Source: Phyllobacterium sp. 21LDTY02-6 (GTDB taxonomy: Bacteria; Pseudomonadota; Alphaproteobacteria; Rhizobiales; Rhizobiaceae). Taken from it: DNA of 64,000 bases. Of the stretch, positions 34,521 to 42,773 are shown piece after piece. The position numbers were made by a program, and so were the translations under genes. The stretch's first letter is position 1. Every line of letters begins with the position of its first letter. The notes below the pieces were generated by a model, which saw nothing but the letters and a program-made list of their open reading frames with translations, was not told the DNA's origin and ran no database searches. Where the stretch lies: the NCBI RefSeq assembly GCF_023554255.2, contig NZ_JAMJWD020000005.1, positions 186,001 to 250,000 on the forward strand, given 5' to 3'.

Positions 34521-35588
34521 ATGACTAAGCACTTTTACGCAACTCTTTTGGTCTTGCTGGCAGGAAGCTGCGCGCCTGGCTCTTCGATGGCGCAGGATGC
34601 CTCTACGCCAATTCTGAATCATAGTGAGAGTGCGTGGACGTCCAGCGTCCTCGCCGATGGTCTGGATTACCCCTGGGACATTGTTCGCGATGGCAAACGG
34701 CTGATCCTCACCGAAAAAGCCGGGTCCGTTGTGATTATCGAGAACGGGAAAGTTCAGCGGTCCGCTCTCGAAACAACCGATCCGTTGAGAACCGAAGGCG
34801 GTGCGGGACTGCTTGGCATAGCGCTTGCGCCGGATTTCGCCGACAGCGGTCGGGCCTTTTTCTATTATTCCTATTCATCCGGGTTGGAGCCAGCCAACCG
34901 GGTCGTTGCTGCCAAATTTGACGGGAATACGTGGCGTGAAACCGCTGTGCTCGTTGACGCCATTCCTGGCCACCGGCTTTACAATGGCGGTCGAATTGCC
35001 ATCGGCCCCGACGGCCATCTCTATGTCACGACAGGCTGGACCGAAAACTATGAGCGCCCCCAGGACCTCAAAAGCCTCGCTGGCAAGGTTCTCCGCCTGA
35101 CGCTCGACGGCGGCATTCCAGAAGACAACCCGTTTCAAGGCTCGTTTGTCTATTCCTATGGCCACCGCAATGCGCAAGGATTGGCGTGGAATGCCGACGG
35201 TGAGTTGTTTGTCGCCGAACACGGTCAGGCCGCTCTCGATGAGATCAATTTGATTACGCCCGGCGCCAATTACGGCTGGCCTGTCATCTCGGGCGACGAA
35301 GCCCAGGAGGGAATGCAGAAGCCGTTCCTCCATTCGGGAGATGACACCTGGGCGCCATCGGGGATTGCTTTCGCCGGCAACGAGCTGCTGGTAACGGCCC
35401 TGCAGGGCCGCGGGCTTTATGTGCTCGATCGGCAAAACCGAGCGCTCCAGCCCGTAGTCAACCTGGGTGAGCGTGTCCGGCATGTGCTGCCGGTCGGCGA
35501 CGATCTCCTCATCATTACCACCAATCGATCTCCACGAGGGCAAGGACCTTCAAAGGATCGGCTGGTCAGACTATCTGCGCAGCGATGA
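34521..35588 (+). CDS. PQQ-dependent aldose sugar dehydrogenase-like protein (Asd/YliI type)
   Basis: 355 residues, exported (LLVLLAGSCAPGSSMAQ; a lipoprotein is possible at the Cys). The soluble glucose-dehydrogenase six-bladed propeller is recognisable: LDYPWDIVRDGKRLILTEKAG, GGAGLLGIALAPDF, IAIGPDGHLYVTTGW, YSYGHRNAQGLAWN, ELFVAEHGQAALDEINLI and ANYGWPVISG. The catalytic-base His and PQQ-contact residues (YGHRNAQG, the Arg-Asn pair) are in place. It oxidises aldoses in the periplasm. No PQQ biosynthesis genes lie in the window. Confidence 0.88.
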   Translation: MTKHFYATLLVLLAGSCAPGSSMAQDASTPILNHSESAWTSSVLADGLDYPWDIVRDGKRLILTEKAGSVVIIENGKVQRSALETTDPLRTEGGAGLLGIALAPDFADSGRAFFYYSYSSGLEPANRVVAAKFDGNTWRETAVLVDAIPGHRLYNGGRIAIGPDGHLYVTTGWTENYERPQDLKSLAGKVLRLTLDGGIPEDNPFQGSFVYSYGHRNAQGLAWNADGELFVAEHGQAALDEINLITPGANYGWPVISGDEAQEGMQKPFLHSGDDTWAPSGIAFAGNELLVTALQGRGLYVLDRQNRALQPVVNLGERVRHVLPVGDDLLIITTNRSPRGQGPSKDRLVRLSAQR

Positions 35589-35641
35589 CCACAGCTGCGG
35601 CAACCCCCGAAGTCTTCGACCACCATGGGAAAGGAACCGAA

Positions 35642-36103
35642 ATGAAGAAGCTGATTGCAGCCGCATCGCTTGTCACGCTGTCGACGGCGATTGCCCATGC
35701 GCAGGCCATCGAGATCACACCGAATGCGTCGGCACCATCCGCGCTAGGCGACGCCAATTTGTTCAGTGGGCACGTCGTCGTCAACTCGCTGTTTCCGGCG
35801 AACGAGTTCACGCATGGCACAGGCGGTCATGTAACCTTCGCTCCAGGCGCTCGTACCGCTTGGCACACGCATCCCGCCGGCCAGATGCTGATCGTCACTT
35901 CGGGCAAGGGGTGGGTTCAGCAGGAGGGAAGTGAAAAGCGGGAGATCAATCCGGGAGATGTCGTCTGGATTCCGGTCGGCGTCAATCATTGGCATGGGGC
36001 AACCGACAAGACCGGCATGGGCCACATCGCGATTTCCTACATGAAGGACGGCAAGAACGTCGAATGGGGCAAGCTCGTCACAGATGAAGAGTTCGCACCG
36101 TAG
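35642..36103 (+). CDS. Exported cupin-domain protein
   Basis: 153 residues from ATG 35642, which has AAAGGAA upstream. The signal peptide is MKKLIAAASLVTLSTAIAHA. The cupin motif one is GARTAWHTHPAGQMLIVTSG (two His and Gln as metal ligands; the usual Glu is Gln). Motif two is PGDVVWIPVGVNHWHGA, with the third His. Such proteins follow CMD-domain genes in LysR-controlled clusters and may be carboxymuconolactone-cycle relatives. This is the last gene of the run that starts at 32.2 kb. Confidence 0.85.
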   Translation: MKKLIAAASLVTLSTAIAHAQAIEITPNASAPSALGDANLFSGHVVVNSLFPANEFTHGTGGHVTFAPGARTAWHTHPAGQMLIVTSGKGWVQQEGSEKREINPGDVVWIPVGVNHWHGATDKTGMGHIAISYMKDGKNVEWGKLVTDEEFAP

Positions 36104-36219
36104 CTATTAGCAATAGTACACCGAAGCGCTGATCGAAACCCGGAGTCGACGACTTCGATCGCGTGTGACTGATGTTGCAGCATGACCTGATCTGCAATCG
36201 TCGCGACGTGGGATCCTGA

Positions 36220-37212
36220 TCAGTCGCGACCAAGGTGCGCGCGAAACAATGTAGAGCCGTCGCCGAGGCGTGACCTCGTAATGTCCCTGAATCCGGCTTC
36301 TGTCATCCACGCGCGATACTGAGCTTCGGCATAGGCTTCGCCATGACGATAGAGGTTCAGAAAGGTCAGGTTCAGAAAGACTCCCTCGGGCGGTCCAAGT
36401 CGATCATCATCAACGACCCCCCATCCCGCAATCATAATCTCACCCCCGGGTGTGAGGCAGCGCGCCGCATTCAAAATCGAACTTCGCGCCCGGTCGGGCG
36501 GAAGAACCTGCACGACGGCCTTCAGGATCGCCAGATCGTGTCGGCCGGTGGAGGGTGCCGCACATATGTCCCCCACTTCGACAGCGATGTCGCGGGCGCC
36601 ATATTCCGCCAGGATGTCCGCCGTTATCGCCGCGACGGTCGTTAGCTCCATTACTGTTGCGACGATATGCGGCCAGGATTCGCGAAGGCCGACGAGAATT
36701 GTTCCGGGACCCCCACCGATGTCTATGACCGAACGGACGCGAGAGAAGTCCATTGCGCTCGCCAATTGTCGGCCGAAATTCAGCGCACCAGGTGCCAGCT
36801 TGCGGTTGAAGGCCGCTGCGGCCGCGGGGTCCGCGTCGGAAAAATCATGCAGGGCGGCGGGTCCGTTCTGGCGCAGAGAGTCGGCCGTCAAAAGGTCTGC
36901 TCCCCAGAGCTCCCGCAGCAGCGCATGATCGGCGCCGCGATAGGTCGGCTTGGTCGCATCAAGATAGGCAGAGGCTTCGACCCCGTTGCGAAACTGATCA
37001 GCGCTGATCTCGAGAAGATCGATGCTGGCCAATGCGTATAGAAGCCGTGACAGACGATCCGGATCAATCTCGAGCGCTGCTCCAAGGCCTTTGGCGGTCA
37101 TCGCCCTGTCTCCGAGCAGGGTGAAGATGCCAAGGTCCAGCGCGGCGCGAACCGCCAGAGCGCGAGGCACGGACGCCATCAGATTGTCGATGCGATCAGA
37201 ATTCATGATCAT
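36220..37212 (-). CDS. SAM-dependent O-methyltransferase (acetylserotonin/multifunctional type)
   Basis: 330 residues. The N-terminal dimerisation helix bundle with winged helix (ALAVRAALDLGIFTLLGDR, DRLSRLLYALASIDLLE) precedes a class I SAM domain with VIDIGGGPGTILVGL at about residues 170-184 and later GEIMIAGWGVVDDD. This is the layout of COMT-like O-methyltransferases acting on phenols, polyketides or similar small molecules. It is convergent with the cupin gene and about 50 bp upstream of nothing else on its strand except the DUF899 gene, which it may follow in transcription. Confidence 0.82.
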   Translation of the reverse strand: MIMNSDRIDNLMASVPRALAVRAALDLGIFTLLGDRAMTAKGLGAALEIDPDRLSRLLYALASIDLLEISADQFRNGVEASAYLDATKPTYRGADHALLRELWGADLLTADSLRQNGPAALHDFSDADPAAAAAFNRKLAPGALNFGRQLASAMDFSRVRSVIDIGGGPGTILVGLRESWPHIVATVMELTTVAAITADILAEYGARDIAVEVGDICAAPSTGRHDLAILKAVVQVLPPDRARSSILNAARCLTPGGEIMIAGWGVVDDDRLGPPEGVFLNLTFLNLYRHGEAYAEAQYRAWMTEAGFRDITRSRLGDGSTLFRAHLGRD

Positions 37213-37264
37213 CTACTTTCGCGGACCGGTTCACCAAGCTCGCGCGGAAATCGCTCAGGCGATG

Positions 37265-38011
37265 TCATGAGCTGCGCGTGCCCAGATCATCGGAATGCCC
37301 AGCCTCCAAGCGCTGCCATTGAGAGATTGGCCGGCCGTCGCGACGAAAAGGATGGTTGTTTTCGCCCCAATGCTGTGGCCAACCGGCGGGCGAGTCTTCC
37401 CAATCCTCCTGCCGTCCATAGACCGCCAGGTCGAGCAGGCGGTAAGTGTTGTCCATCGCCTCGACGCCGCGACGGGTCGTCCAATAGGTCTCGAATACGT
37501 CCGATCCCTGCCGGAGATAGCAGATGAGGTACATCATGCCTGGCCGGCGGCCGGCGAGCAGCGTGTCGGCCGAAATCTCTACCGAATACCATGGCATTTT
37601 CCAGCCCATGAAGTCGCGATAGAGGACACTTTCGTCATAGGAACCCTGGCAGAAGGTAGCGTAGGTAACGTCGCGCGAATGGATATGGGAAAGCTCACGA
37701 ACCTGGGCGGTGAAGAAGGTACAGCCCTCGCATTGCTCCGGCGCGGGTCGGCCGTTGAACCACATATAGTAGTAGGCAATGAGCAACTGGCGTCCCTCGA
37801 AGGCGTCCAGCAGCGTCATCGTTCCGCGCTCCCCGACAAGCGGCGTCGCCCCGTCCACCGCCACCATGGGAAGTCGGCGGCGGGAGGCCGCGATGGCATC
37901 ACCTGCTCTCATGTGGGACTTCTCTCGAACACGCAATGCGTCCAGTTCTGCCTGGAACGTGGCGCGCTCTACGATCTTTGGAATTCCGTTATCACGTTTC
38001 CTACTAGGCAT
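37265..38011 (-). CDS. DUF899 family thioredoxin-like protein
   Basis: 248 residues. ELDALRVREKSHMRAGDAIAASRRRLPMV, LLDAFEGRQLLIAYYYMWFNG, CEGCTFF and the VFETYWTTRRGVEAMDNTYRLLDL-type ending are the DUF899 pattern, a thioredoxin-fold family of unknown function. The CxxC is C-E-G-C near residue 95, in the usual place. It stands on the minus strand upstream of the methyltransferase gene, with about a 50-bp gap, so they may be cotranscribed. Confidence 0.8.
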   Translation of the reverse strand: MPSRKRDNGIPKIVERATFQAELDALRVREKSHMRAGDAIAASRRRLPMVAVDGATPLVGERGTMTLLDAFEGRQLLIAYYYMWFNGRPAPEQCEGCTFFTAQVRELSHIHSRDVTYATFCQGSYDESVLYRDFMGWKMPWYSVEISADTLLAGRRPGMMYLICYLRQGSDVFETYWTTRRGVEAMDNTYRLLDLAVYGRQEDWEDSPAGWPQHWGENNHPFRRDGRPISQWQRLEAGHSDDLGTRSS

Positions 38012-38197
38012 GATCGTCTCCTCCTATGACCTGCAGATAACCGTGAGTATAGATTAGAACACGAAATCGAAGGGTGAGAGTTACAAGTGTGACGGCATTC
38101 TGATGCCAATGCCGTTCACAAGCACAGCCGATCCAATCCAGTCTCGAAACTCCGGTGCATTAACGGCTAACCCAACGATGGGTTCAACTCGGACCCT

Positions 38198-39091
38198 TCA
38201 AAGGTGCTGTCTTAGAAAGCTCCTGATGATACTTGCGACCTCCGTTGAATGGGTTTCGAGCGCAAAATGACCTGTATCCAGGAAATGGACCTGCCCGTCA
38301 GGAAGGTCACGTTTGTAGGCTTCGGCGCCTGCGGGTATGAACGCAGGATCATGCCGGCCCCATACGGCGAGAAAGGGTGGTTGATGTTCGCGAAAATACG
38401 ACTGGAATTCCGGGTACCGCTCGATATTGCTGGCATAGTCGTGAATGAGGTCCAGCTGGATCTCTTCTGCACCAGGACGGGCCATGAGGGCAATGTCCAG
38501 CATATATCCATCGGGGCTGAGCAGGCGTGGGTTCGCGCCGGTTCGGTACTGCCAGTTTTCGATGACTTCGGCCGAAAGCGCTGAGCGGCACGCCTCGCGA
38601 TTTTCCGGCGTATCATCCTGCCAATAGGCCCGCCAGGCATCCCACTCATCGCTGAACCCCTCGAGGTAGGCGTTGCCATTCTGACTGATCAGAGCGGTCA
38701 CGCGCTCAGGATGAGCAACTGCAAGCCTCAGCCCTACCGGCGCACCATAATCGAAGATGTAAAGCGCATATTCTTTCAATCCCAACGCGTCGACAAAACC
38801 GCCGATGACCTTAGCCAAGTTGTCGAATGTGTATTCGAACATTCCACGCGGCGGGGCCGACGTATATCCGAAACCGGGGAGATCTGGCGCAATCACATGA
38901 TAATTGTCAGCCAGTTGCGGTATGAGGTCCCGGAACATGTGGCTCGACGTCGGGAAGCCGTGCAGCAGCAAAAGGACCGGTGCATCCTTTGCTCCCGCCT
39001 CGCGGTAGAAAACATTGACCTCGCCGACCTGCTGAAACCTATCCGGTATCCGGAAAGCGGCGCGCACATATCGTTCTTCCAGGGTCAGCAC
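38198..39091 (-). CDS. Alpha/beta hydrolase (epoxide hydrolase / haloalkane dehalogenase type)
   Basis: 297 residues. The oxyanion motif is LLLHGFPTSSHMFRDLIP. The nucleophile elbow, YIFDYGAPVGLRLA, carries Asp rather than Ser, which places it among epoxide hydrolases or dehalogenases. A lid domain (YWQDDTPENREACRSALS) follows, and the catalytic His is in DTGHFALETH. The substrate is unknown. It ends at the edge of the accessory block; to its right the T6SS cargo island begins with repeat sequence only 46 bp past the start codon. Confidence 0.86.
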   Translation of the reverse strand: MLTLEERYVRAAFRIPDRFQQVGEVNVFYREAGAKDAPVLLLLHGFPTSSHMFRDLIPQLADNYHVIAPDLPGFGYTSAPPRGMFEYTFDNLAKVIGGFVDALGLKEYALYIFDYGAPVGLRLAVAHPERVTALISQNGNAYLEGFSDEWDAWRAYWQDDTPENREACRSALSAEVIENWQYRTGANPRLLSPDGYMLDIALMARPGAEEIQLDLIHDYASNIERYPEFQSYFREHQPPFLAVWGRHDPAFIPAGAEAYKRDLPDGQVHFLDTGHFALETHSTEVASIIRSFLRQHL

Positions 39092-39136
39092 CCCGACCGG
39101 GTCGAAGCCTATCTTGCCAGGTACGATAAACGAAGT

Positions 39137-39270
39137 CGCGCCCTAGAGTTCCCCGCCCGTTGCGGCCTTTGGACTGAATAACGATTTCCGACGCGGGCAA
39201 TGAAAGCCGGATGCACGGCAGCCGTGAGAGCGGACCCGCCCATCGATGCAGTGATATGAAGATGACGCAA
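39137..39270 (+). repeat. Scar: flanking repeats of a T6SS immunity-type gene without the gene
   Basis: 39137-39159 is identical over 23 bases to 47714-47736, and the following CCTTTGGACTGA is also shared. 39229-39270 matches the sequence directly after the stop codon of the gene at 47763-48680 (GAGAGCGGAC, then CAGTGATATGAAGATGACG). The 918-bp gene between these flanks is missing here. The rest of the 362-bp gap up to the PAAR gene has an AACTCTAGTTTGATTGTTTA element (39378-39397) resembling the vgrG leader. Confidence 0.6.
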
Positions 39271-39453
39271 AGGAAGCGCTGGCGGGAGCGATCGCACAAC
39301 GTAAGGATTGGCTGTCCGAGATGCCGCTGTCGTCCCATAGCTCACTTGCTAGGGGCAGATGTCGAGCAGTAGTTGCAAACTCTAGTTTGATTGTTTAGCG
39401 TTGCTATTCATTCGTGCAGATCTTTGTTTTCAGAATGATCAGGAGACAGCAAC

Positions 39454-39819
39454 TTGCCGCCAGCCCATCGTCGCGGAGATATCGGTTCCGGCCATGCCTG
39501 CCATTTCCCCCCCTCCGCCGCCACGGGAGGAAGCCCGAATGTCTTTGTTAACGGCAAGCCGCTGATGCGTGTCGGCGACAGCTATCAGGCACATGGGTGC
39601 TCATCTTGTCCAGAGCCCTCTCACGGCCGTGCGCTGGCCAAGGGCTCGTCGACCGTATTTATCAATGGACAACCGGCTGGTCGGATTGGCGATGCTATAG
39701 ACTGTGGCGGTAAGGCCGCACAGGGATCGCCGAACGTTTTCATCGGCGATGCGGGTGCAAAATCCACCCCCTGTCAATCTGGCTCGACGGTAGCAGCATC
39801 TCCCTCCTTGAAAAGCTGA
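39454..39819 (+). CDS. PAAR-domain protein (T6SS spike tip)
   Basis: 121 residues. It starts at TTG with AGGAG eight bases upstream. The three-fold PAAR pattern is seen: GDIGSGHACHFPPSAATGGS then PNVFVNGKPLMRVGDSYQAH, GSSTVFINGQPAGRIGD, and GSPNVFIGD. His/Cys residues for the metal site at the tip are in place (HACHF, HGCSSC). It sharpens the VgrG spike and recruits effectors. It opens a module with a DUF4123 adaptor, an effector candidate and an immunity candidate. Confidence 0.9.
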   Translation: MPPAHRRGDIGSGHACHFPPSAATGGSPNVFVNGKPLMRVGDSYQAHGCSSCPEPSHGRALAKGSSTVFINGQPAGRIGDAIDCGGKAAQGSPNVFIGDAGAKSTPCQSGSTVAASPSLKS

Positions 39820-39825
39820 TCGCGC

Positions 39826-40848
39826 GTGACGGAAGAAGCCGAGAAAGCCAAAGTCAATCCGGAGAGTCGTGCACGGCTGGATCAGGTTCTGTCATGGCTT
39901 GCTGCGAACCCTGAAATGCGTGTCTATGCTGGCCTGGAAGGAGCCCTCTTTGATGACCTGCCATCGCGACTCGCTGCAGCTACGATAGCGCATCGGTCGC
40001 TTTACCGCGGCGACGACTATGGCTTGAAGGTCGGCGGCCCCTGGCTGGCTGATCTCTATTACCTCCATCCCAACGATGATGATCTTTATGAGCCGTTCGG
40101 CGAAGATTCTGTTCGGATGAAAGATGACGTCATTGGACGACCTGCCGATCCCAACGTACAACTCGCATCTCTAATGCAGATCGTCACAGATAGCCGCGCT
40201 GCCGTCTTTTGGGTCGGCGATGCTGATTTGACGGAAGTCGCCCTTTATCGACATCTGCGCACGATCAATCAAATACTCATTCCTCGCAGCAAGTCCGAAG
40301 AGACGGCGCCAGAACGCGTCACTTTCCGCCATGCCGATGCCAATGTTATGGCACAGGTAACGGCGGCAATACGGACGGATCAATGTGCACGCCTCCTCGG
40401 CCCGGCCCGCTCCATCCTATTCACCCCCCATGAGGAGTGGGGCGGCGGTTTGAAGCGGGTCGACAGGCCGCGGGATGCCACCGCGTCCGTTGGTCCGTTG
40501 GCCCTTGATACACGAAATGTTGCTGATATCGAGCAAAGCCGATTCAACTGGCTCACGGCACGAACCGTCGAATATCTACGCAAATACGGTAAGGAGAGGG
40601 CTTCTGCCATCTCGGAGAAGCAACTGGAGACCATGGTACGCGTCTGGCTGAAATCGGCTCTCGGATACCGAGTAACCCGAGAGCCGCAGCTGCGCAAATG
40701 GTGCTACATGCAGCTCTTCACACAGGGAAACCTGGAAACCGTGCCGGGACTACGTGATTTTATCATGGCACAGAAATCCAGTCCTGACCCCAACGAACGG
40801 GTAGATATTCTTATGCGTGAAACCACCAAGCAATTGAAGGAGCTATAA
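39826..40848 (+). CDS. DUF4123 domain protein, T6SS effector chaperone/adaptor
   Basis: 340 residues, starting at GTG six bases after the PAAR stop codon. The DUF4123 region (about residues 17-140) has VYAGLEGALFDDLP, LYYLHPND, SLMQIVTDSRAAVFWVGDADLTEVALYRHLR and later VTFRHADANVMAQV. A C-terminal extension includes helical regulatory-type segments. DUF4123 proteins load a specific effector onto VgrG or PAAR. The downstream gene starts two bases after the stop and is therefore the likely cargo. Confidence 0.85.
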   Translation: MTEEAEKAKVNPESRARLDQVLSWLAANPEMRVYAGLEGALFDDLPSRLAAATIAHRSLYRGDDYGLKVGGPWLADLYYLHPNDDDLYEPFGEDSVRMKDDVIGRPADPNVQLASLMQIVTDSRAAVFWVGDADLTEVALYRHLRTINQILIPRSKSEETAPERVTFRHADANVMAQVTAAIRTDQCARLLGPARSILFTPHEEWGGGLKRVDRPRDATASVGPLALDTRNVADIEQSRFNWLTARTVEYLRKYGKERASAISEKQLETMVRVWLKSALGYRVTREPQLRKWCYMQLFTQGNLETVPGLRDFIMAQKSSPDPNERVDILMRETTKQLKEL

Positions 40849-40849
40849 T

Positions 40850-41512
40850 ATGGTTGCTTGGTTTCTTCCGGCCATTCCCTGGATTGTTGAGGGCCTCATA
40901 GGTACAGCAGTTGTCGGAACTGCTCATGTTGTAACGCCGGGCAGAGAGGAGCGCGAGGAAAGCATGCGCCAGCTCGGCAATGCCATCGCCGGCATTGGCC
41001 GCGATGATGCCGCCATGATGGAGCAAGCCAATGAAGGTGCAGAAGAGAATGCGGCTCAAGGCGATGCCGTTGACGCGTGTACGACCTGCGATCCCCCGCC
41101 GGAGTGTCAGGAGGCAGCCGGCGATGTCAAGGAAGGGCTATACCAGAACAAGCGCCTGCCGGGTGCATCAGGCGGCTTTCATGGTTATCTCAATCGCATG
41201 GTAGAGCAGATGTGCGGAGCCCATGGCCCGGGAACTGTTGGGTTTAACAATCACATTCAGGGCCTTCAAGGCGCTTTTAACAGAGTGAAAGGCGGCGTGG
41301 AAAAGATGAACAGGGCGCGCTGCAATCCCGCGCAGTTGCTGAGTCGCAAGGAGCGGCTGGTGATCAATAACATATTGAGCCGAAGAATAGGCTGGACCCC
41401 TGAGACCATCTCGTGGAAGGGTCGCGACCATCCCGATTGTCTGAATTTTACCAACTTGCGCGACACCGGCAATCTGGGCGATCTCCTGCGTATCATCCGA
41501 CCGGGGCTCTGA
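40850..41512 (+). CDS. Putative T6SS effector, family not recognised
   Basis: 220 residues. The N-terminus is hydrophobic (AWFLPAIPWIVEGLIGTAVVG), then an acidic linker, a Cys cluster (CTTCDPPPEC at about residues 77-86) and a C-terminal domain. That domain contains LPGASGGFHGYLNRMVEQMC, LLSRKERLVINNILSRR and GRDHPDCLNF. The Cys cluster and position resemble polymorphic toxins loaded by DUF4123 adaptors, but I cannot name the toxin fold. It sits between adaptor and candidate immunity gene, the usual slot of the effector. Confidence 0.55.
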   Translation: MVAWFLPAIPWIVEGLIGTAVVGTAHVVTPGREEREESMRQLGNAIAGIGRDDAAMMEQANEGAEENAAQGDAVDACTTCDPPPECQEAAGDVKEGLYQNKRLPGASGGFHGYLNRMVEQMCGAHGPGTVGFNNHIQGLQGAFNRVKGGVEKMNRARCNPAQLLSRKERLVINNILSRRIGWTPETISWKGRDHPDCLNFTNLRDTGNLGDLLRIIRPGL

Positions 41513-41522
41513 GGAGAAAACT

Positions 41523-42344
41523 ATGTCTGATCCCTATCCTTATCCGCAGTACCTTACGAAAGAATTTGCCTTTCAAATCGAACTGCATTGGGTCGTCAGC
41601 GATCAGGCGGTCGAATTTGATGACGAGCTGTGCATGCCGGTTCGGAACCGAGCCTTCATGCAATCTCAGGCAAAGCACTATTTCGAGGTGCGCGCCACAA
41701 TTCCCCCGGATGCGGATGAAAAACTGTCCTTTCAAGCTTTCGATGGCTTCCTCGAGGCGCTTCGGAAGGGCGGCGAAGATCCGGAGCGTCTGATCCTTTG
41801 GCATGCGGCCATGCAGGAGCACCTTACTCCGGTAGACCAGCCACGTGAGAAGCAGAATATCGGACCATACCTGAAATGGAGGGATACCCTGCACGATTGG
41901 GTGCGAGGATCGGGGAAAAAATCCACACGTCTACCCTCCAACCGGTTTGATGCTTTCATCGCCACTTACCGTGACCATGTTGCCCGACCCTCCCAGGCAT
42001 TCAAACAGCGCGTCGAAGCTTCCGAGGAACAGTGGCTTGCCGGCAAGCGCACCAGATGGGATGACTATCTCTGGGATGTGTACTTCGTAAATCAGGAAGC
42101 CGCCCCTTCCCTCTTCTTCGGCCTCGATATGGACGTCGTCTATTTCCGTCGTTGGTGGCGAGCTCATCACGATTTCCTGACGGCACCCGAGAAGGAAACG
42201 CTGTTTTCCGATTTAACGGACCACATTCAAGCCGATGATAGAGGCTGGTTTGAATTTGTAGATTGGAATGATGTACAACCTATCGACGAGGCCATCGACA
42301 TCGACAACATCCCTGATTTCGATAAGCTTAAGCGAGACTGGTAA
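41523..42344 (+). CDS. Putative immunity protein of the first effector module
   Basis: 273 residues, soluble, acidic (many Asp/Glu and Trp), with no signal peptide and no recognised motif. Its place directly after the unknown effector (about 10 bp gap) and before vgrG suggests a cognate immunity protein. The C-terminal DIDNIPDFDKLKRDW tail is hydrophilic. Family unknown; the role is inferred from context only. Confidence 0.45.
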   Translation: MSDPYPYPQYLTKEFAFQIELHWVVSDQAVEFDDELCMPVRNRAFMQSQAKHYFEVRATIPPDADEKLSFQAFDGFLEALRKGGEDPERLILWHAAMQEHLTPVDQPREKQNIGPYLKWRDTLHDWVRGSGKKSTRLPSNRFDAFIATYRDHVARPSQAFKQRVEASEEQWLAGKRTRWDDYLWDVYFVNQEAAPSLFFGLDMDVVYFRRWWRAHHDFLTAPEKETLFSDLTDHIQADDRGWFEFVDWNDVQPIDEAIDIDNIPDFDKLKRDW

Positions 42345-42644
42345 ATGCTGCCGTCGGCTTGCCTATCGCATTATAGATATCGTTGAGACTTGTCGGCGCC
42401 ATCACCAGCAATGCCCGGCTTAGCCGTACTGATCGTATGCGGCAATCCCTGCCCGGCTGAGATATTATTTAGGTCGGAACAGGCTCTGCTGAAATCGTAC
42501 GCTGAGAAGAACAGTGCGGACGCAATATGGTGCGGTTGCTTCCAGAGGCAGCGAAATTGAAGGTCGTTATCGTCAAGCTACGCCGTCACATGTTGGAACC
42601 GAACACGTAGATCAGAAGGGCAATCTGTAATCGTTTCGAGCCGG
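42345..42644. other. Gap with no gene recognised
   Basis: The 300 bp between the immunity candidate and the vgrG leader repeat hold no convincing coding sequence. A short stretch near 42540-42610 reads LLPEAAKLKVVIVKLRRHML and could be a worn transposase piece, but this is not supported further. Confidence 0.3.
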
Positions 42645-42773
42645 GTTGCCAACTCTAGTTGTATTAGTTACGGTCGCCGCACGTTCCAGCTGAACCTGAA
42701 CTGAGGTTCAGCCGAACGGCCGACGGTATGCGCCCAGGAAGTTGCCGATGAACGAGATGCCCAGCTTTTCCAC
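42645..42773 (+). repeat. vgrG leader repeat, left copy (inverted partner at 49562-49690)
   Basis: 129 bp covering the vgrG upstream region and its first nine codons. It is matched in inverted orientation at 49562-49690 without gaps and with about ten mismatches by eye. It contains AACTCTAGTTGTATTAGTTA at its start, an element also seen before the PAAR gene. Confidence 0.8.
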
